Shown here: positions 54,550 through 63,247 of the stretch, piece after piece | Numbering within the stretch: position 1 is the first letter of the stretch | How the letters are laid out: each line of letters begins with the position of its first letter | Assembly (NCBI RefSeq): GCF_003086795.1 | Contig: NZ_CP026003.1 | Span: 2,466,569-2,530,568, forward strand | Direction of reading: 5' to 3' | Source: Stenotrophomonas sp. SAU14A_NAIMI4_5 | Lineage (GTDB): Bacteria > Pseudomonadota > Gammaproteobacteria > Xanthomonadales > Xanthomonadaceae | Length of the DNA stretch: 64,000 nt | Program-made: the position numbers and the translations under genes | The notes under the pieces: generated by a model | The model's input: only the letters and a program-made list of their open reading frames with translations | What the model was told of the DNA's origin: nothing | The model's database searches: none

Positions 54550-55164
54550 ATGCCCAGCACCCGCAACGGATTGCCTGCTACCCGCCTCTACCCCTTCCTC
54601 GTCGGCAAGCTGGGGCGAATGATGATTCCGGTCCTGCTGGGCGTGGTCTGCGGGTGCACCCCACAGGCGACGACACCGCCACCGGCCGCCGCCAGCGAAG
54701 ACCCGCTGGCCATCGAAGACAGGCCACCGAATGCCGAGGGCCAACCCATGCTGGATGATATTGCCCGAGTGGCCCGCGACGCCGACCGCATCGTGGTCGT
54801 TGAGCATTCCTATCGATACGACACCAACGAAGGCATCAACAGCGGCACGCCGCCACCGGAGCGCAGGTACCGCGAAGTGGTACTGGCCGGCAATGACAAA
54901 CAGCCGTTCCTGGCCACGCTGGAGGGCATCGATCCCTATGTCAGCCAGTGGGTCGCCGCCTGCATCTTCGAGCCCCATCACCGCTTCGAGTTCTACAAAG
55001 GGAACACGCGCACCCACACGCTGGAGGTCTGCTTCCAGTGCAACCAGCTGGAATGGGACGGCGCGAAGAATCCCGTGCCACAGGCGTTCTATGCGGGCCT
55101 GGCGCCCTTCATCGAAAGCCTCGGCATGCAGCCGGAACGCGATTGGCAGGCCCTCGCCCGGTAG
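54550..55164 (+). CDS. Putative lipoprotein of unknown function
   Basis: This 204-residue protein starts at ATG 54550, giving a basic n-region (VGKLGRMM) and a hydrophobic stretch ending in LLGVVCGC, a plausible lipobox with Cys near residue 34 or 36. A shorter start at ATG 54619 would leave almost no n-region. The mature part has four more Cys, including CFQCNQLEWDG, and no motif I recognise. The stop TAG (55162-55164) is the start of a SMAG repeat. The context gives no function. Confidence 0.6.
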   Translation: MPSTRNGLPATRLYPFLVGKLGRMMIPVLLGVVCGCTPQATTPPPAAASEDPLAIEDRPPNAEGQPMLDDIARVARDADRIVVVEHSYRYDTNEGINSGTPPPERRYREVVLAGNDKQPFLATLEGIDPYVSQWVAACIFEPHHRFEFYKGNTRTHTLEVCFQCNQLEWDGAKNPVPQAFYAGLAPFIESLGMQPERDWQALAR

Positions 55165-55214
55165 AGTCGAGCTTGCTCGACTGCGGAAAAACAGTCGAGC
55201 AAGCTCGACTCTAC
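55161..55214. repeat. Perfect inverted SMAG pair
   Basis: GTAGAGTCGAGCTTGCTCGA plus CT (55161-55182) and its exact reverse complement (55193-55214) are separated by 10 nt. The first copy overlaps the stop codon of the upstream gene. Confidence 0.85.
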
Positions 55215-55261
55215 GGCCACATCCGACCTAGACCTGTCATCGCGCAAGGCTAGGATGGGCC

Positions 55262-56509
55262 ATGAACATCCGCCTTTTCTGCGGCTCGATCGCCGCCCTC
55301 TCCCTGATGGCGTGCAGCACGCCGTCGCCCCGCCAGGCCGCTGCAACGCCCCCAGCCGCGATCCAGCCCGCACCGCGCCTGCTGCTGGTCTCCATCGACG
55401 GCCTGCGCGCCGATGCGCTTGATCGCGGTCTCACCCCCAACATCCAGCGGATGATCGACGGTGGCGTGCGCGCGCGCTGGATGACGCCGTCCTACCCGTC
55501 GCTGACCTTCCCCAACCATTACACCCTGGTCACCGGCCTGCGTCCCGGCCACCACGGCATCATCCACAACAGCATGCAGGACCCGCAGCTGGGTGGGTTC
55601 GAGATCAGCAACCCGGCCGCCGTCACCGACGCGCGCTGGTGGGGCGGCGAACCGATCTGGGTCAGCGCCGAGAAGGCCGGGGTGCGCACGGCCACCTGGT
55701 CGTGGCCCGGCAGCGAGGCCGCCATCCAGGGCGTGCGGCCCAGCCAGTGGCAGGTCTACGACCGCAACATCGCTCTGGAAGACCGCGTGCAGACCGTGCT
55801 GGGCTGGCTGTCGCAGACCGGCCCGCAGGCGCCGCGCCTGGCCACGCTGTACATGGAAAACGTCGACAAGGCCGGCCACACCTACGGGCCGGACTCAGCC
55901 GAGTACCGCCAGGCGATCCAGCGCGCCGATGCCATCGTCGGCCAGGTGCTGGACGGCCTGGGCGCGCGGGGCCTGGCCAGCGATACCAACATCGTGCTGG
56001 TGTCCGACCACGGCATGGCCGAGCTGCCGGAAGGCCACGTGCTCGATACCGAACGCATGGTCGACCCGGCCGTTGCCGTGGCCACCAGCGTGGGCCAGCC
56101 GGTCGGCTTCCAGGCCAGGCCCGGTCGCGAGCGCGAGGCCGAGCAGGCCCTGATCGGCCGGCACGACCATTACCAGTGCTGGAAGCGCGCCGACCTGCCG
56201 CCGCGCTGGCAGTATGGCCAGCACCCGCGCACGCCGCCGATCATCTGCGAAATGGACGAAGGCTGGGATGCACTGACGCCCGACATGCTCGCCCGCCACG
56301 CCCATGCCTACCGCGGCGCCCACGGCTACGACAACACCCAGCCGTCGATGCGCGCGGTGTTCGTGGCCACCGGCCCTTCCTTCCAGGCGGGCAGGACCGT
56401 TGAGGGCTTCGACAACGTGGATGTCTACCCGCTGCTGGCCCGCTTGCTGAACGTACCGGCGGCCGCCAACGACGGCAACCCGGACACGTTTGACGCGGTG
56501 CTGCGCTGA
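55262..56509 (+). CDS. Nucleotide pyrophosphatase/phosphodiesterase (NPP), lipoprotein
   Basis: This 415-residue alkaline-phosphatase-superfamily enzyme is close to the structurally known NPP of Xanthomonas. The signal peptide has a lipobox-like ALSLMACS at about 11-18. Metal and catalytic elements: LLVSIDGLRAD (Asp), the nucleophile Thr82 in SYPSLTFPNHYTL, GHTYGPDS and VLVSDHGMAELP. The zinc-binding His at the end is in RGAHGYDNTQPSMRAVFVATG. It hydrolyses phosphodiester or pyrophosphate bonds of nucleotides or lipids in the periplasm. The substrate is not predictable from the sequence. Confidence 0.88.
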   Translation: MNIRLFCGSIAALSLMACSTPSPRQAAATPPAAIQPAPRLLLVSIDGLRADALDRGLTPNIQRMIDGGVRARWMTPSYPSLTFPNHYTLVTGLRPGHHGIIHNSMQDPQLGGFEISNPAAVTDARWWGGEPIWVSAEKAGVRTATWSWPGSEAAIQGVRPSQWQVYDRNIALEDRVQTVLGWLSQTGPQAPRLATLYMENVDKAGHTYGPDSAEYRQAIQRADAIVGQVLDGLGARGLASDTNIVLVSDHGMAELPEGHVLDTERMVDPAVAVATSVGQPVGFQARPGREREAEQALIGRHDHYQCWKRADLPPRWQYGQHPRTPPIICEMDEGWDALTPDMLARHAHAYRGAHGYDNTQPSMRAVFVATGPSFQAGRTVEGFDNVDVYPLLARLLNVPAAANDGNPDTFDAVLR

Positions 56510-56596
56510 TGCATCGAGGCCCCGGCACGTACCGGGGCCACACGCCCGATGTGCTCTGCGATACTCGTCGGCACGCCACTCGCAAGGACGCTGGGG

Positions 56597-57244
56597 ATGC
56601 CGACACCGGAACACACCCGCCTGCTGACTGCGGCGGCAAGATCCACATTGCGCCCGTTGAGCTGCGTGCAGAAGGGTCGCTCACGCACCTGGCTTGACGA
56701 CCACGGCTGGTGGGTCGGGGTGATCGAGTTCCAGCCCTCGGGATGGAGCAGGGGCAGCTATCTCAATGTCGGCGCGTGCTGGCTCTGGGAAGAGAAGGAT
56801 TTCCTGTCCTTCGATGCGGGCCACCGCGTCGCCCCGTTCCAGCCCTTCACCGATACCGCTGAATTTACCGTGGCCGCACAGGCACTGGCCGAGCAGGCGG
56901 CCGCCGAGGTGCTGGCCCTGCGTGACCGCTTCCCCACCCCGGGACAGGTAGGTGCGTTGATGAGCCGTCACCCCAAACCGGGCATCCGGGAGCACATGCA
57001 TGCCGGGATAGCCGCCGGGCTGGCGGGCGCGTACGGCGAGGCTCGCCGGCACTTGGCCCTGGTCGCTGAGGAAAGCCACACAGCGCCATGGGTCGATGTG
57101 CTGAAGCGAAACTGTGCCGAGCTCACGTCACGGCTGCAACCCGGCGGCGGCTTCGAGGCAGAGATCGCCGCCATCGTGACGCGCACCCGCCGCGCGGTCG
57201 GTCTGCCGGAGTGGCGGTCGTCACCCCTCATTCCTCCCGGTTGA
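56597..57244 (+). CDS. Uncharacterised protein, possibly DUF4304-like
   Basis: This 215-residue soluble protein has ATG 56597 with AAGGA upstream. The N-terminal half, WLDDHGWWVGVIEFQPSGWS followed by RGSYLNVGACWLW, is the pattern of a family of unknown function also seen in actinobacteria. The C-terminal half looks helical (HAGIAAGLAGAYGEARRHL). No catalytic motif is visible. A DUF4304 assignment is tentative. Confidence 0.55.
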   Translation: MPTPEHTRLLTAAARSTLRPLSCVQKGRSRTWLDDHGWWVGVIEFQPSGWSRGSYLNVGACWLWEEKDFLSFDAGHRVAPFQPFTDTAEFTVAAQALAEQAAAEVLALRDRFPTPGQVGALMSRHPKPGIREHMHAGIAAGLAGAYGEARRHLALVAEESHTAPWVDVLKRNCAELTSRLQPGGGFEAEIAAIVTRTRRAVGLPEWRSSPLIPPG

Positions 57245-57337
57245 TCACACCGGATCGCCCCTTCGTCGCACACAGGTGTTCCCGGGGCCGGAACCGGGCT
57301 ACGGTGCGGATTGACCCGCACAGGACTGCACCGACCC

Positions 57338-58147
57338 ATGCACCGCTGGCTTCTGCTCGCTATCGCCACCCTGCCCTTCACCGCTGGCGCCATCGTCATC
57401 CGCAGCGATGTGGATGACAGCGCCTACCGCGTTGCGGCCTCCGCCTTCCCGGCCCTGGCCGACATGCCCGGCGAAGGCCACGGCGTGCTCATCGCGCCGC
57501 GCTGGGTGGTGACCGCCGCACACGCCGCGCCGATGGAGGGCATGGATGCCGAGGTGCAGATCAACGGCCAGGCCTACCGCGTCGAACGCGTGGTCGTGCA
57601 TCCGGGCTACCGGCGCATGCCCGATGCATTGGGCCAGGCGGCTCTGGCCTCCGGCAACCCGGGCCCGATCCACGCCTTCCTCGCCGCCTCCGATGACATT
57701 GCGTTGATCCAGTTGGCCACGCCGGTCAGCGACGTTGCGCCGTTTCGCCTTTACCGAGGGCAGGACGAAGCCGGCAGGATCGCCACCCTGGTCGGCAAGG
57801 GCGCGACCGGTACCGGTCTGACCGGGCTGGTGCCACGTGCGCCTCACCGGGGCGATCTGCGCCGCGCGGAGAACGCGGTGACCGGCGGCAACGACCGCTA
57901 TCTCTGGTATCGCTTCGATGGCCCGGGCACCGGTCTGCCGCTGGAAGGCGTGATCGGCAACGGCGACAGCGGCGGCCCGTTGCTGCTCCAGGATCAGACA
58001 GGCTGGCACGTCATCGGCTTGGCGTCGTGGATCACCGCCGTGCCGGAACACGCGCTGGACGCAGGGTTCTACGGCCAGGTGGTCCACAACGTACGCATCT
58101 CGCGCTATGCGGAGTGGATCGTCAGCACAATTCGCGCCGCGCCGTGA
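57338..58147 (+). CDS. Trypsin-like serine protease (S1 family), exported
   Basis: This 269-residue protein starts at ATG 57338 and has a signal peptide (MHRWLLLAIATLPFTAGA). The triad is complete: His in RWVVTAAHAAPM, Asp in SDDIALIQLATPV and Ser in GNGDSGGPLLLQ. It lacks the usual Cys pairs of animal trypsins. It should act in the periplasm or outside the cell. Context gives no substrate. It precedes the BlaI operator region by about 20 nt. Confidence 0.88.
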   Translation: MHRWLLLAIATLPFTAGAIVIRSDVDDSAYRVAASAFPALADMPGEGHGVLIAPRWVVTAAHAAPMEGMDAEVQINGQAYRVERVVVHPGYRRMPDALGQAALASGNPGPIHAFLAASDDIALIQLATPVSDVAPFRLYRGQDEAGRIATLVGKGATGTGLTGLVPRAPHRGDLRRAENAVTGGNDRYLWYRFDGPGTGLPLEGVIGNGDSGGPLLLQDQTGWHVIGLASWITAVPEHALDAGFYGQVVHNVRISRYAEWIVSTIRAAP

Positions 58148-58169
58148 TGCCCGACCGACTTGCGTTGCG

Positions 58170-58196
58170 TGCGACATGTGTCGCAGACTTGCGACA
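58170..58196. promoter_or_regulatory. BlaI-type operator upstream of the blaI-like gene
   Basis: TGCGACA-TG-TGTCGCA (58170-58185) is a perfect 7-bp dyad with a 2-nt centre, followed by another half-site TGCGACA at 58190-58196. BlaI/MecI repressors bind dyads with ACA/TGT cores, and this one sits 32 nt before the repressor gene, fitting autoregulation. Confidence 0.65.
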
Positions 58197-58216
58197 TCGA
58201 TCAAACGCCAGGCCAG

Positions 58217-58603
58217 ATGATGTCCTCCGCACCCACCCCCTCCAATGCCGAACTGGAACTGTTGAAGTGCCTCTGGCGCGACGGCGCCTGCAGCGCACGT
58301 GAACTGCACAACGCCGCTGTCGCCACGCTGGACTGGTCGTACTCCTCTACCCGCAAGACGCTGGAGCGCATGGTCGACAAGGGCCTGGTGAAGGAAGGCA
58401 GCCAGCACGGACTCAACGTGTACAGCGCCAGGGTCGGCAAAGTGGCCACCCTGGCAGCACTCAGCACGGATTTCGCGCGCCGCGTGCTGGAAATCGATGG
58501 GCCGCTGCCCAGCCAGGCCTTCGCTGACAGCCGGCTGCTCAGCAGCCAGGAGATCGAGCAGTTGCAGGCCCTGCTGCGTGCACATGACGAGGGCCAGCCA
58601 TGA
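58217..58603 (+). CDS. BlaI/MecI-family transcriptional repressor
   Basis: This 128-residue repressor has the winged-helix pattern of BlaI: NAELELLKCLWRDGACSARE, then LDWSYSSTRKTLERMVDKGL. BlaI proteins are inactivated by cleavage through a partner M56 protease, here the next gene, which overlaps by 4 nt (ATGA). The segment downstream of the winged helix, VYSARVGKVATLAAL, is in the position of the usual cleavage region (between the DNA-binding and dimer domains). There is no beta-lactamase gene in the window. The start is ATG 58217; ATG 58220 is equally possible. Confidence 0.87.
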   Translation: MMSSAPTPSNAELELLKCLWRDGACSARELHNAAVATLDWSYSSTRKTLERMVDKGLVKEGSQHGLNVYSARVGKVATLAALSTDFARRVLEIDGPLPSQAFADSRLLSSQEIEQLQALLRAHDEGQP

Positions 58604-60069
58604 GCCTGCCGGCAGCCGCCACCTGGGGGGCCGCGCTTGCAACCAGCCTGCTCGGCGCTGGCCTGGCCTGGTACGCAGCACAGGCACTGCAGCGCAGGCT
58701 GCGGCTCTCCCACGCGTCGTCGCATTACTGGCTGGGTGCGTGGCTGTGTGCAGTGCTGCCGCCCGTGCTGGCATTGCTGTTGCCGCTTCAGCACGCACCA
58801 TTGCCGCAGCTGACCGGCGCATTGCCGGTCGCACTGCACGCGCTGCCGGACCGCGTGCTGCCCGCAGCCGAGCCCGCGTCTGCGCTCGGCATGTCACTGG
58901 CGGCAGGCCTGCCGGCCCTGCTATGGGCGGTGTATGGCGGCGGCGTGCTGCTTTGGCTGGCACGTTGGGCGCTGGCCACGCGCCGGCTGCAGGCGGTGCT
59001 GCGCAGCAGTCACCCCGTGCAGACGTCGCAATTGCCGGGCCCAGAATCACGGCAGGCGGTACGGCAGCTGCAGGCCACAGGCATCGCTGTCCGCTGCACG
59101 GAAGGCGGCGGCACGCCGTTCGCCGTCGGCTGGCCCCATGCACGCATCCTCCTGCCTGCAGCCAGCCTCACCCTGCCGGATCGCGCACTGCGCCTGGTCA
59201 TCGGCCACGAGGCCGCGCACCTGCACCGCCGTGATCCACTGCGCGCCGGCATCATGCGTCTGGTAGCCGCGCTGTATTGGTTCAATCCCTTCGTGCAACG
59301 CATTGCCGCGCGCGTACAGCTCGCAGCCGAACTGCAGTGCGATGCCCGTGCGCTGGCCGAAGCGCCCGCCGCTGGCGATGGCCGCCTGCTGGCGCAGGCC
59401 TACGTGGAAACGCTGCGCCATGCCACTGCACTGCGGCCTGCCAGCGCACTGTCACACCGCGATCCCGGCGGCCACCAGCTGCGCCTGCGGCACATGCTGC
59501 AGGGCGATGCAGGCCGCCATCCCGGCAAGGCCATCACGCTGCTGCTGGCCGCGTCCGGTGTGACCGCCACCCTTTGCCTGGCTGCCGTGCAGGCGGCGGC
59601 CACCGCTGTCCCGCCATCGCTGGCCGTACCGCTGCAGGCCGCATCGGTCACGCTGCTGGAAGCCACTGTGCCGCTGGCCCCCGCTTTTGCCGCGCCTGTT
59701 GCCCAAGCGCGGGTCACCAGCGTGTTCGGCCATGCGTCGGACTTCCGCCAACGCGCCCACCGTGGCGTGGACTTTGCAGCGCGACGTGGCACACCCGTGC
59801 AGGCGCCGGCCGATGGCACGATCATCGCCGCCACTCGCACTTACCCTGATGGCCCCAACTACGGCACCGTGGTGGTCATCGACCACGGAGGTGGCTGGCA
59901 GACGTTGCTTGCCCACCTGCAGGACTACGAGGTGGTTGTCGGTCAACGCGTGCGCAAGGGCGAGGTCATCGCCCGCACCGGCAACACTGGCCGCACCACC
60001 GGCCCCCATCTGCACATGGAACTGCTGCGCAGCGGCACGCGCGTCGATCCGCAGGCCTGGCTGCAGTAA
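58600..60069 (+). CDS. BlaR1-like M56 metalloprotease fused to an M23 (LytM) domain
   Basis: This 489-residue membrane protein has an N-terminal M56 part (about 1-290) with several hydrophobic helices and the zinc motif VIGHEAAHLHRRD (His203, Glu204, His207); ELQCDARA supplies the third ligand region. A further hydrophobic segment lies near 310-325. Residues of about 365-489 are an M23 LytM domain: HRGVDFA (His387, Asp391) and GRTTGPHLHMEL (His470, His472), so all four M23 metal ligands are present. BlaR1 proteins normally carry a penicillin-binding sensor here; this one carries a predicted peptidoglycan hydrolase or binder instead. It is coupled to the BlaI gene and precedes a TonB-dependent receptor. 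Confidence 0.88.
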   Translation: MSLPAAATWGAALATSLLGAGLAWYAAQALQRRLRLSHASSHYWLGAWLCAVLPPVLALLLPLQHAPLPQLTGALPVALHALPDRVLPAAEPASALGMSLAAGLPALLWAVYGGGVLLWLARWALATRRLQAVLRSSHPVQTSQLPGPESRQAVRQLQATGIAVRCTEGGGTPFAVGWPHARILLPAASLTLPDRALRLVIGHEAAHLHRRDPLRAGIMRLVAALYWFNPFVQRIAARVQLAAELQCDARALAEAPAAGDGRLLAQAYVETLRHATALRPASALSHRDPGGHQLRLRHMLQGDAGRHPGKAITLLLAASGVTATLCLAAVQAAATAVPPSLAVPLQAASVTLLEATVPLAPAFAAPVAQARVTSVFGHASDFRQRAHRGVDFAARRGTPVQAPADGTIIAATRTYPDGPNYGTVVVIDHGGGWQTLLAHLQDYEVVVGQRVRKGEVIARTGNTGRTTGPHLHMELLRSGTRVDPQAWLQ

Positions 60070-60182
60070 CCCGCTGACGCGCCCGCCGCGCGTTGCCACC
60101 CGAAGCGAAGTGACTCGATGCCCGGCCGCGGGAGGCTCCGCTGCTGCCCGCCGCTTCGCCATCAGAAAGGAATCCAACGAGA

Positions 60183-62378
60183 ATGCAAGGCTCTTCCACG
60201 CAGCGACCGCCACGCCGCCTGCAAGCCAGCACCCGCCTGGCCATCGGCTGCCTGCTCTGGCCCGCCGCCACCGCTGCTGCGCAGATCGCACCATCGGCGC
60301 CGGCCACCACCGAACTGGAGGCCGTGCAGGTGCAGACGCAGCGCTATGACGCGCGGCGTGATGATTTGGCCAGCCGCATCGTCGTCGATCACGAAACCCT
60401 GAGGCGCCACGGTGATACCGATCTGCTGGAGGCGCTCAAGCGCCTGCCCGGCCTGAGCGTCTCCAGCGGCGCACCGGGACGCCCGGGCGCGGTATCGCTG
60501 CGCGGGCTGGGCAGCGGCTACACCCAGATACTGCTGGATGGGCAGCGCGCCCCCGCCGGGTTCAGCCTCGATTCGCTGGCCACCGATCAGATCGAACGCA
60601 TCGAGATCCTGCGTGCGCCCACCGTCGATCACGGAACAGGCGCCATCGCCGGCACCCTCAACATCGTCACCCGCGCCACCGCACCCAAGGACAGCCAACG
60701 CCTGACCCTGTCCTGGGCCGGGAGCCAGTCACGCAGCACGCCCACGGCCAGCTGGCGGCAGACGCACCAAGGCGCGCGGGTCGACCATGCACTTACGGCA
60801 ACCGCCACCGGACGCGCGTTCTTGGTGGAAGAGCACGGCAGCGAACAGGCCTGGGATGCCGATGGGCAGCCACTGCTGCTGCGGAACAGCCAGCTGCGCG
60901 CCACCGGTCGCCGCGACAACGTTTCGCTGTCACCCTCGATGACCCTCAATGCCACGGCGGACGATACGGTTTCGCTGCAGGCACTGCTGGATGCGTCCGA
61001 CTTCCGTCGCGACATGGTGATCGACTGGGACACCCAGCGTGGACCCGCCCTGCGCACGCCGCACTACCGCCAGCGCACGCGCCTGCGCCTGGACCAAGGG
61101 CAGGCCAGCGCGGAATGGACCCGCCAGCTGCAGCGCGGCGGCACCCTCACGGTGCGCGGCGCCGTGGACGGCAACCGCGAAAACTATCGCTTCCGCGAGC
61201 AGGGCCAGGCACAGGATGGGCAGGACAACCTGATCGATCACACCGATGCGCGACTGCATGTCCTGGGCAGCAGCAGCCGCGCGCAATGGACCCTGCCTGC
61301 GCGCGGCCGCCATACCCTGCAGGTCGGCGCCGAAGGCAGCCTGGACGACCGTCGCGAATCGCGCCTGCAGCAGCTGCAGGGCTTCGATGGCGCAGCCGGT
61401 TCAACGAGCGATCTCTCCTTCAATGCACGCCTGCAGCGTGTTGCGGTATACGCGCAGGATGAGTTCGCCCTGGGCGAGCACAGCGCCTTCTACCTCGGCG
61501 GCCGCTGGGAGCGGCTGCAGACCACCAGCGAAGGGCGTGACTTTGCCCCCGTGCGCAATCGCGCCAGCGTGTTCACCCCGGTGCTGCAGGGGCTGTGGAA
61601 GCGGGCCAAGGGCAAGGACCAGCTGCGCGTCTCCCTCAGCCGCACCTTCCGCGCGCCGGAGCTGCGTCTGCTGGTGCCACGGCCCTACACCTCCACCAAC
61701 AACCGCGCACTGAACCCGGACGAGATCGGCAACCCGGCACTGCGCCCGGAACTGGCCTGGGGCCTGGACACTGCCTGGGAGCTGCACGGCCGCGAAGGCA
61801 CACAAGGCAGCATCGGCGGCTACCTGCGCCGCATCGATTCACCCATCCGCACCGTAACCCTGCTGCGTGATGGGCGCTGGGTCGCCACCCCGGTCAACGG
61901 CAGCCGCGCCATTGCCTGGGGTATCGAACTCGACGGACAGATGCCATTGGCCCGCGTGCTGCCCGATGCACCTGAAATCGAACTGCGCGGCAACGCCACC
62001 TGGAACCAGTCACGGGTGCGCGGTGTCCCCGGGCCCGACAACCGCATCCAGGACCAGGTGCCGTTCACTGCCAGCGCGGCCATGGACTACCGGATCACCC
62101 CGCGCTGGAGCAGCGGTCTGGCATTTACGTACCGCAGCGGCGGGCGCATCCGCTACAGTCTGGGCGAAATCGACATCGCCGCTTACCGGCGAGAGCTTGA
62201 GGCGTGGGTGCAGTACAGCACCCACGGGCGTGGCAAGCTACGGCTGACCGGCAGCACCCTGCTCGGCCGGGACAGCGAGAGCGGCCAATGGCGCTTCGGC
62301 GATGGCGGCACCCAGGTGGTTCGCAGCGCGCGGCAGTCGGTCCCCAGCGTACGGCTGCAGTGGGAGCTGCCGCTGTAA
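60183..62378 (+). CDS. TonB-dependent outer-membrane receptor
   Basis: This 731-residue protein has a signal peptide (RRLQASTRLAIGCLLW...TAAAQ). The plug spans about 45-165, with LEALKRLPGLSVSSGAPG and GSGYTQILLDGQRAPAG and IERIEILRAPTVDHGTGAIA. The 22-strand barrel follows, with the FRAPELRLLVPRP box near 490 and NPALRPELAWGLD near 520, and ends in an aromatic-hydrophobic strand (VRLQWELPL). TonB box-like EAVQVQ lies near residue 48. The FRAP and NPALRPEL pattern is common to siderophore and haem receptors but does not define the ligand. Expression may fall under the BlaI/M56-M23 pair just upstream (113-nt gap). Confidence 0.9.
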   Translation: MQGSSTQRPPRRLQASTRLAIGCLLWPAATAAAQIAPSAPATTELEAVQVQTQRYDARRDDLASRIVVDHETLRRHGDTDLLEALKRLPGLSVSSGAPGRPGAVSLRGLGSGYTQILLDGQRAPAGFSLDSLATDQIERIEILRAPTVDHGTGAIAGTLNIVTRATAPKDSQRLTLSWAGSQSRSTPTASWRQTHQGARVDHALTATATGRAFLVEEHGSEQAWDADGQPLLLRNSQLRATGRRDNVSLSPSMTLNATADDTVSLQALLDASDFRRDMVIDWDTQRGPALRTPHYRQRTRLRLDQGQASAEWTRQLQRGGTLTVRGAVDGNRENYRFREQGQAQDGQDNLIDHTDARLHVLGSSSRAQWTLPARGRHTLQVGAEGSLDDRRESRLQQLQGFDGAAGSTSDLSFNARLQRVAVYAQDEFALGEHSAFYLGGRWERLQTTSEGRDFAPVRNRASVFTPVLQGLWKRAKGKDQLRVSLSRTFRAPELRLLVPRPYTSTNNRALNPDEIGNPALRPELAWGLDTAWELHGREGTQGSIGGYLRRIDSPIRTVTLLRDGRWVATPVNGSRAIAWGIELDGQMPLARVLPDAPEIELRGNATWNQSRVRGVPGPDNRIQDQVPFTASAAMDYRITPRWSSGLAFTYRSGGRIRYSLGEIDIAAYRRELEAWVQYSTHGRGKLRLTGSTLLGRDSESGQWRFGDGGTQVVRSARQSVPSVRLQWELPL

Positions 62379-62694
62379 CGCGGGCCGCTGTGCTGACGGG
62401 TAACGCGCTGTCGCGAATGCCTTGGCGATGCGGTGGAGGGACACTGCGAAACACCGATGCGTGTCGCAATTTGCACGCATAGTGGGTGACCTGCGGCGGC
62501 ATGCGTTCGAGCGGCGCAGCAGCAATGCAAGAATTGCGAAAGCGACGCGATCTGCAGGCAGTCGGCTGCCCCTCGCTCTTCTGTAGAGCCGAGCCATGCT
62601 CGGCTGCCTTTCGCGAAGAACAGTCAAGCAGCTTGGACACCGGCGGACGTTCCGGGCACACTTGCCCACGACACCCCCGCACACGATCGATCTC
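62379..62694. other. Intergenic region after the TonB receptor gene
   Basis: This 316-nt gap holds a SMAG repeat at 62583-62605 and an imperfect dyad at 62445-62468 (TGCGAAACAC ... GTGTCGCA) whose right half equals the BlaI-type operator half upstream of the repressor gene. No ribosome-binding site or frame supports a small gene. The promoter for the gene at 62695 must be here. Confidence 0.45.
62583..62605 (+). repeat. SMAG palindrome
   Basis: GTAGAGCCGAGCCATGCTCG plus GCT is a near-perfect GCCGAGC-type SMAG, isolated between the receptor gene and the small membrane protein gene. Confidence 0.8.
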
Positions 62695-63126
62695 ATGGAC
62701 GGACGCGGCCCCGTCGGACAGAAGCCAACGAATCTACAGCCACCCCGGGCGCTCGGCAGGATTGGCAACGCGGTGGCATTGATCGTCGCTGGCTGCGCCG
62801 CACTGATGGGCTTGTGCATGGTCGCCATCGCGGTCTTCGGGCAGATGGGCCTGGGCCGAACCGGCGCGGGCGTCACGGGTGCTGGCTTCCTTCTGCTTTC
62901 AGCGCCCCTGATCGCGCTGCCGTTCTCACGGTCGCTGGCAAAGAGGCTGCTCCTGCTTGTGCTGGCCGCGCTGGCCGCGTTTGCCGGCTGGCTTTGCTTC
63001 TGGCCGCAGGCAGGGGCAACGCCCTCGCCCGCAGCACAGGCGGCAGTCATTGCTTTCGCAGCGCTGTTGGCCTTCCGTGTGTATCTGGCCCGGCGCAGAC
63101 GGGCCGTCGACACCCACGCGGGGTGA
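62695..63126 (+). CDS. Small inner-membrane protein, four hydrophobic helices
   Basis: This 143-residue protein starts at ATG 62695. Hydrophobic segments lie at about 22-46 (ALIVAGCAALMGLCMVAIAV), 55-71 (TGAGFLLLSAPLIALPF), 78-98 (LLLLVLAALAAFAGWL) and 108-124 (AAVIAFAALLAFRVYL). The tail is Arg-rich. No family is recognised and no clear operon context exists; the upstream operator-like dyad is only suggestive. Confidence 0.6.
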   Translation: MDGRGPVGQKPTNLQPPRALGRIGNAVALIVAGCAALMGLCMVAIAVFGQMGLGRTGAGVTGAGFLLLSAPLIALPFSRSLAKRLLLLVLAALAAFAGWLCFWPQAGATPSPAAQAAVIAFAALLAFRVYLARRRRAVDTHAG

Positions 63127-63247
63127 GTGTTGCCAGGCTGCTGCCTGAGCTGTTCGACATGCCGCCTGCGGTGAACCGACCGCAGCGCGCGTTCACCCGC
63201 ATGCTAGATTGGCGCCGGTGCCACGAGGCACGAGAGGATCGGATGCC

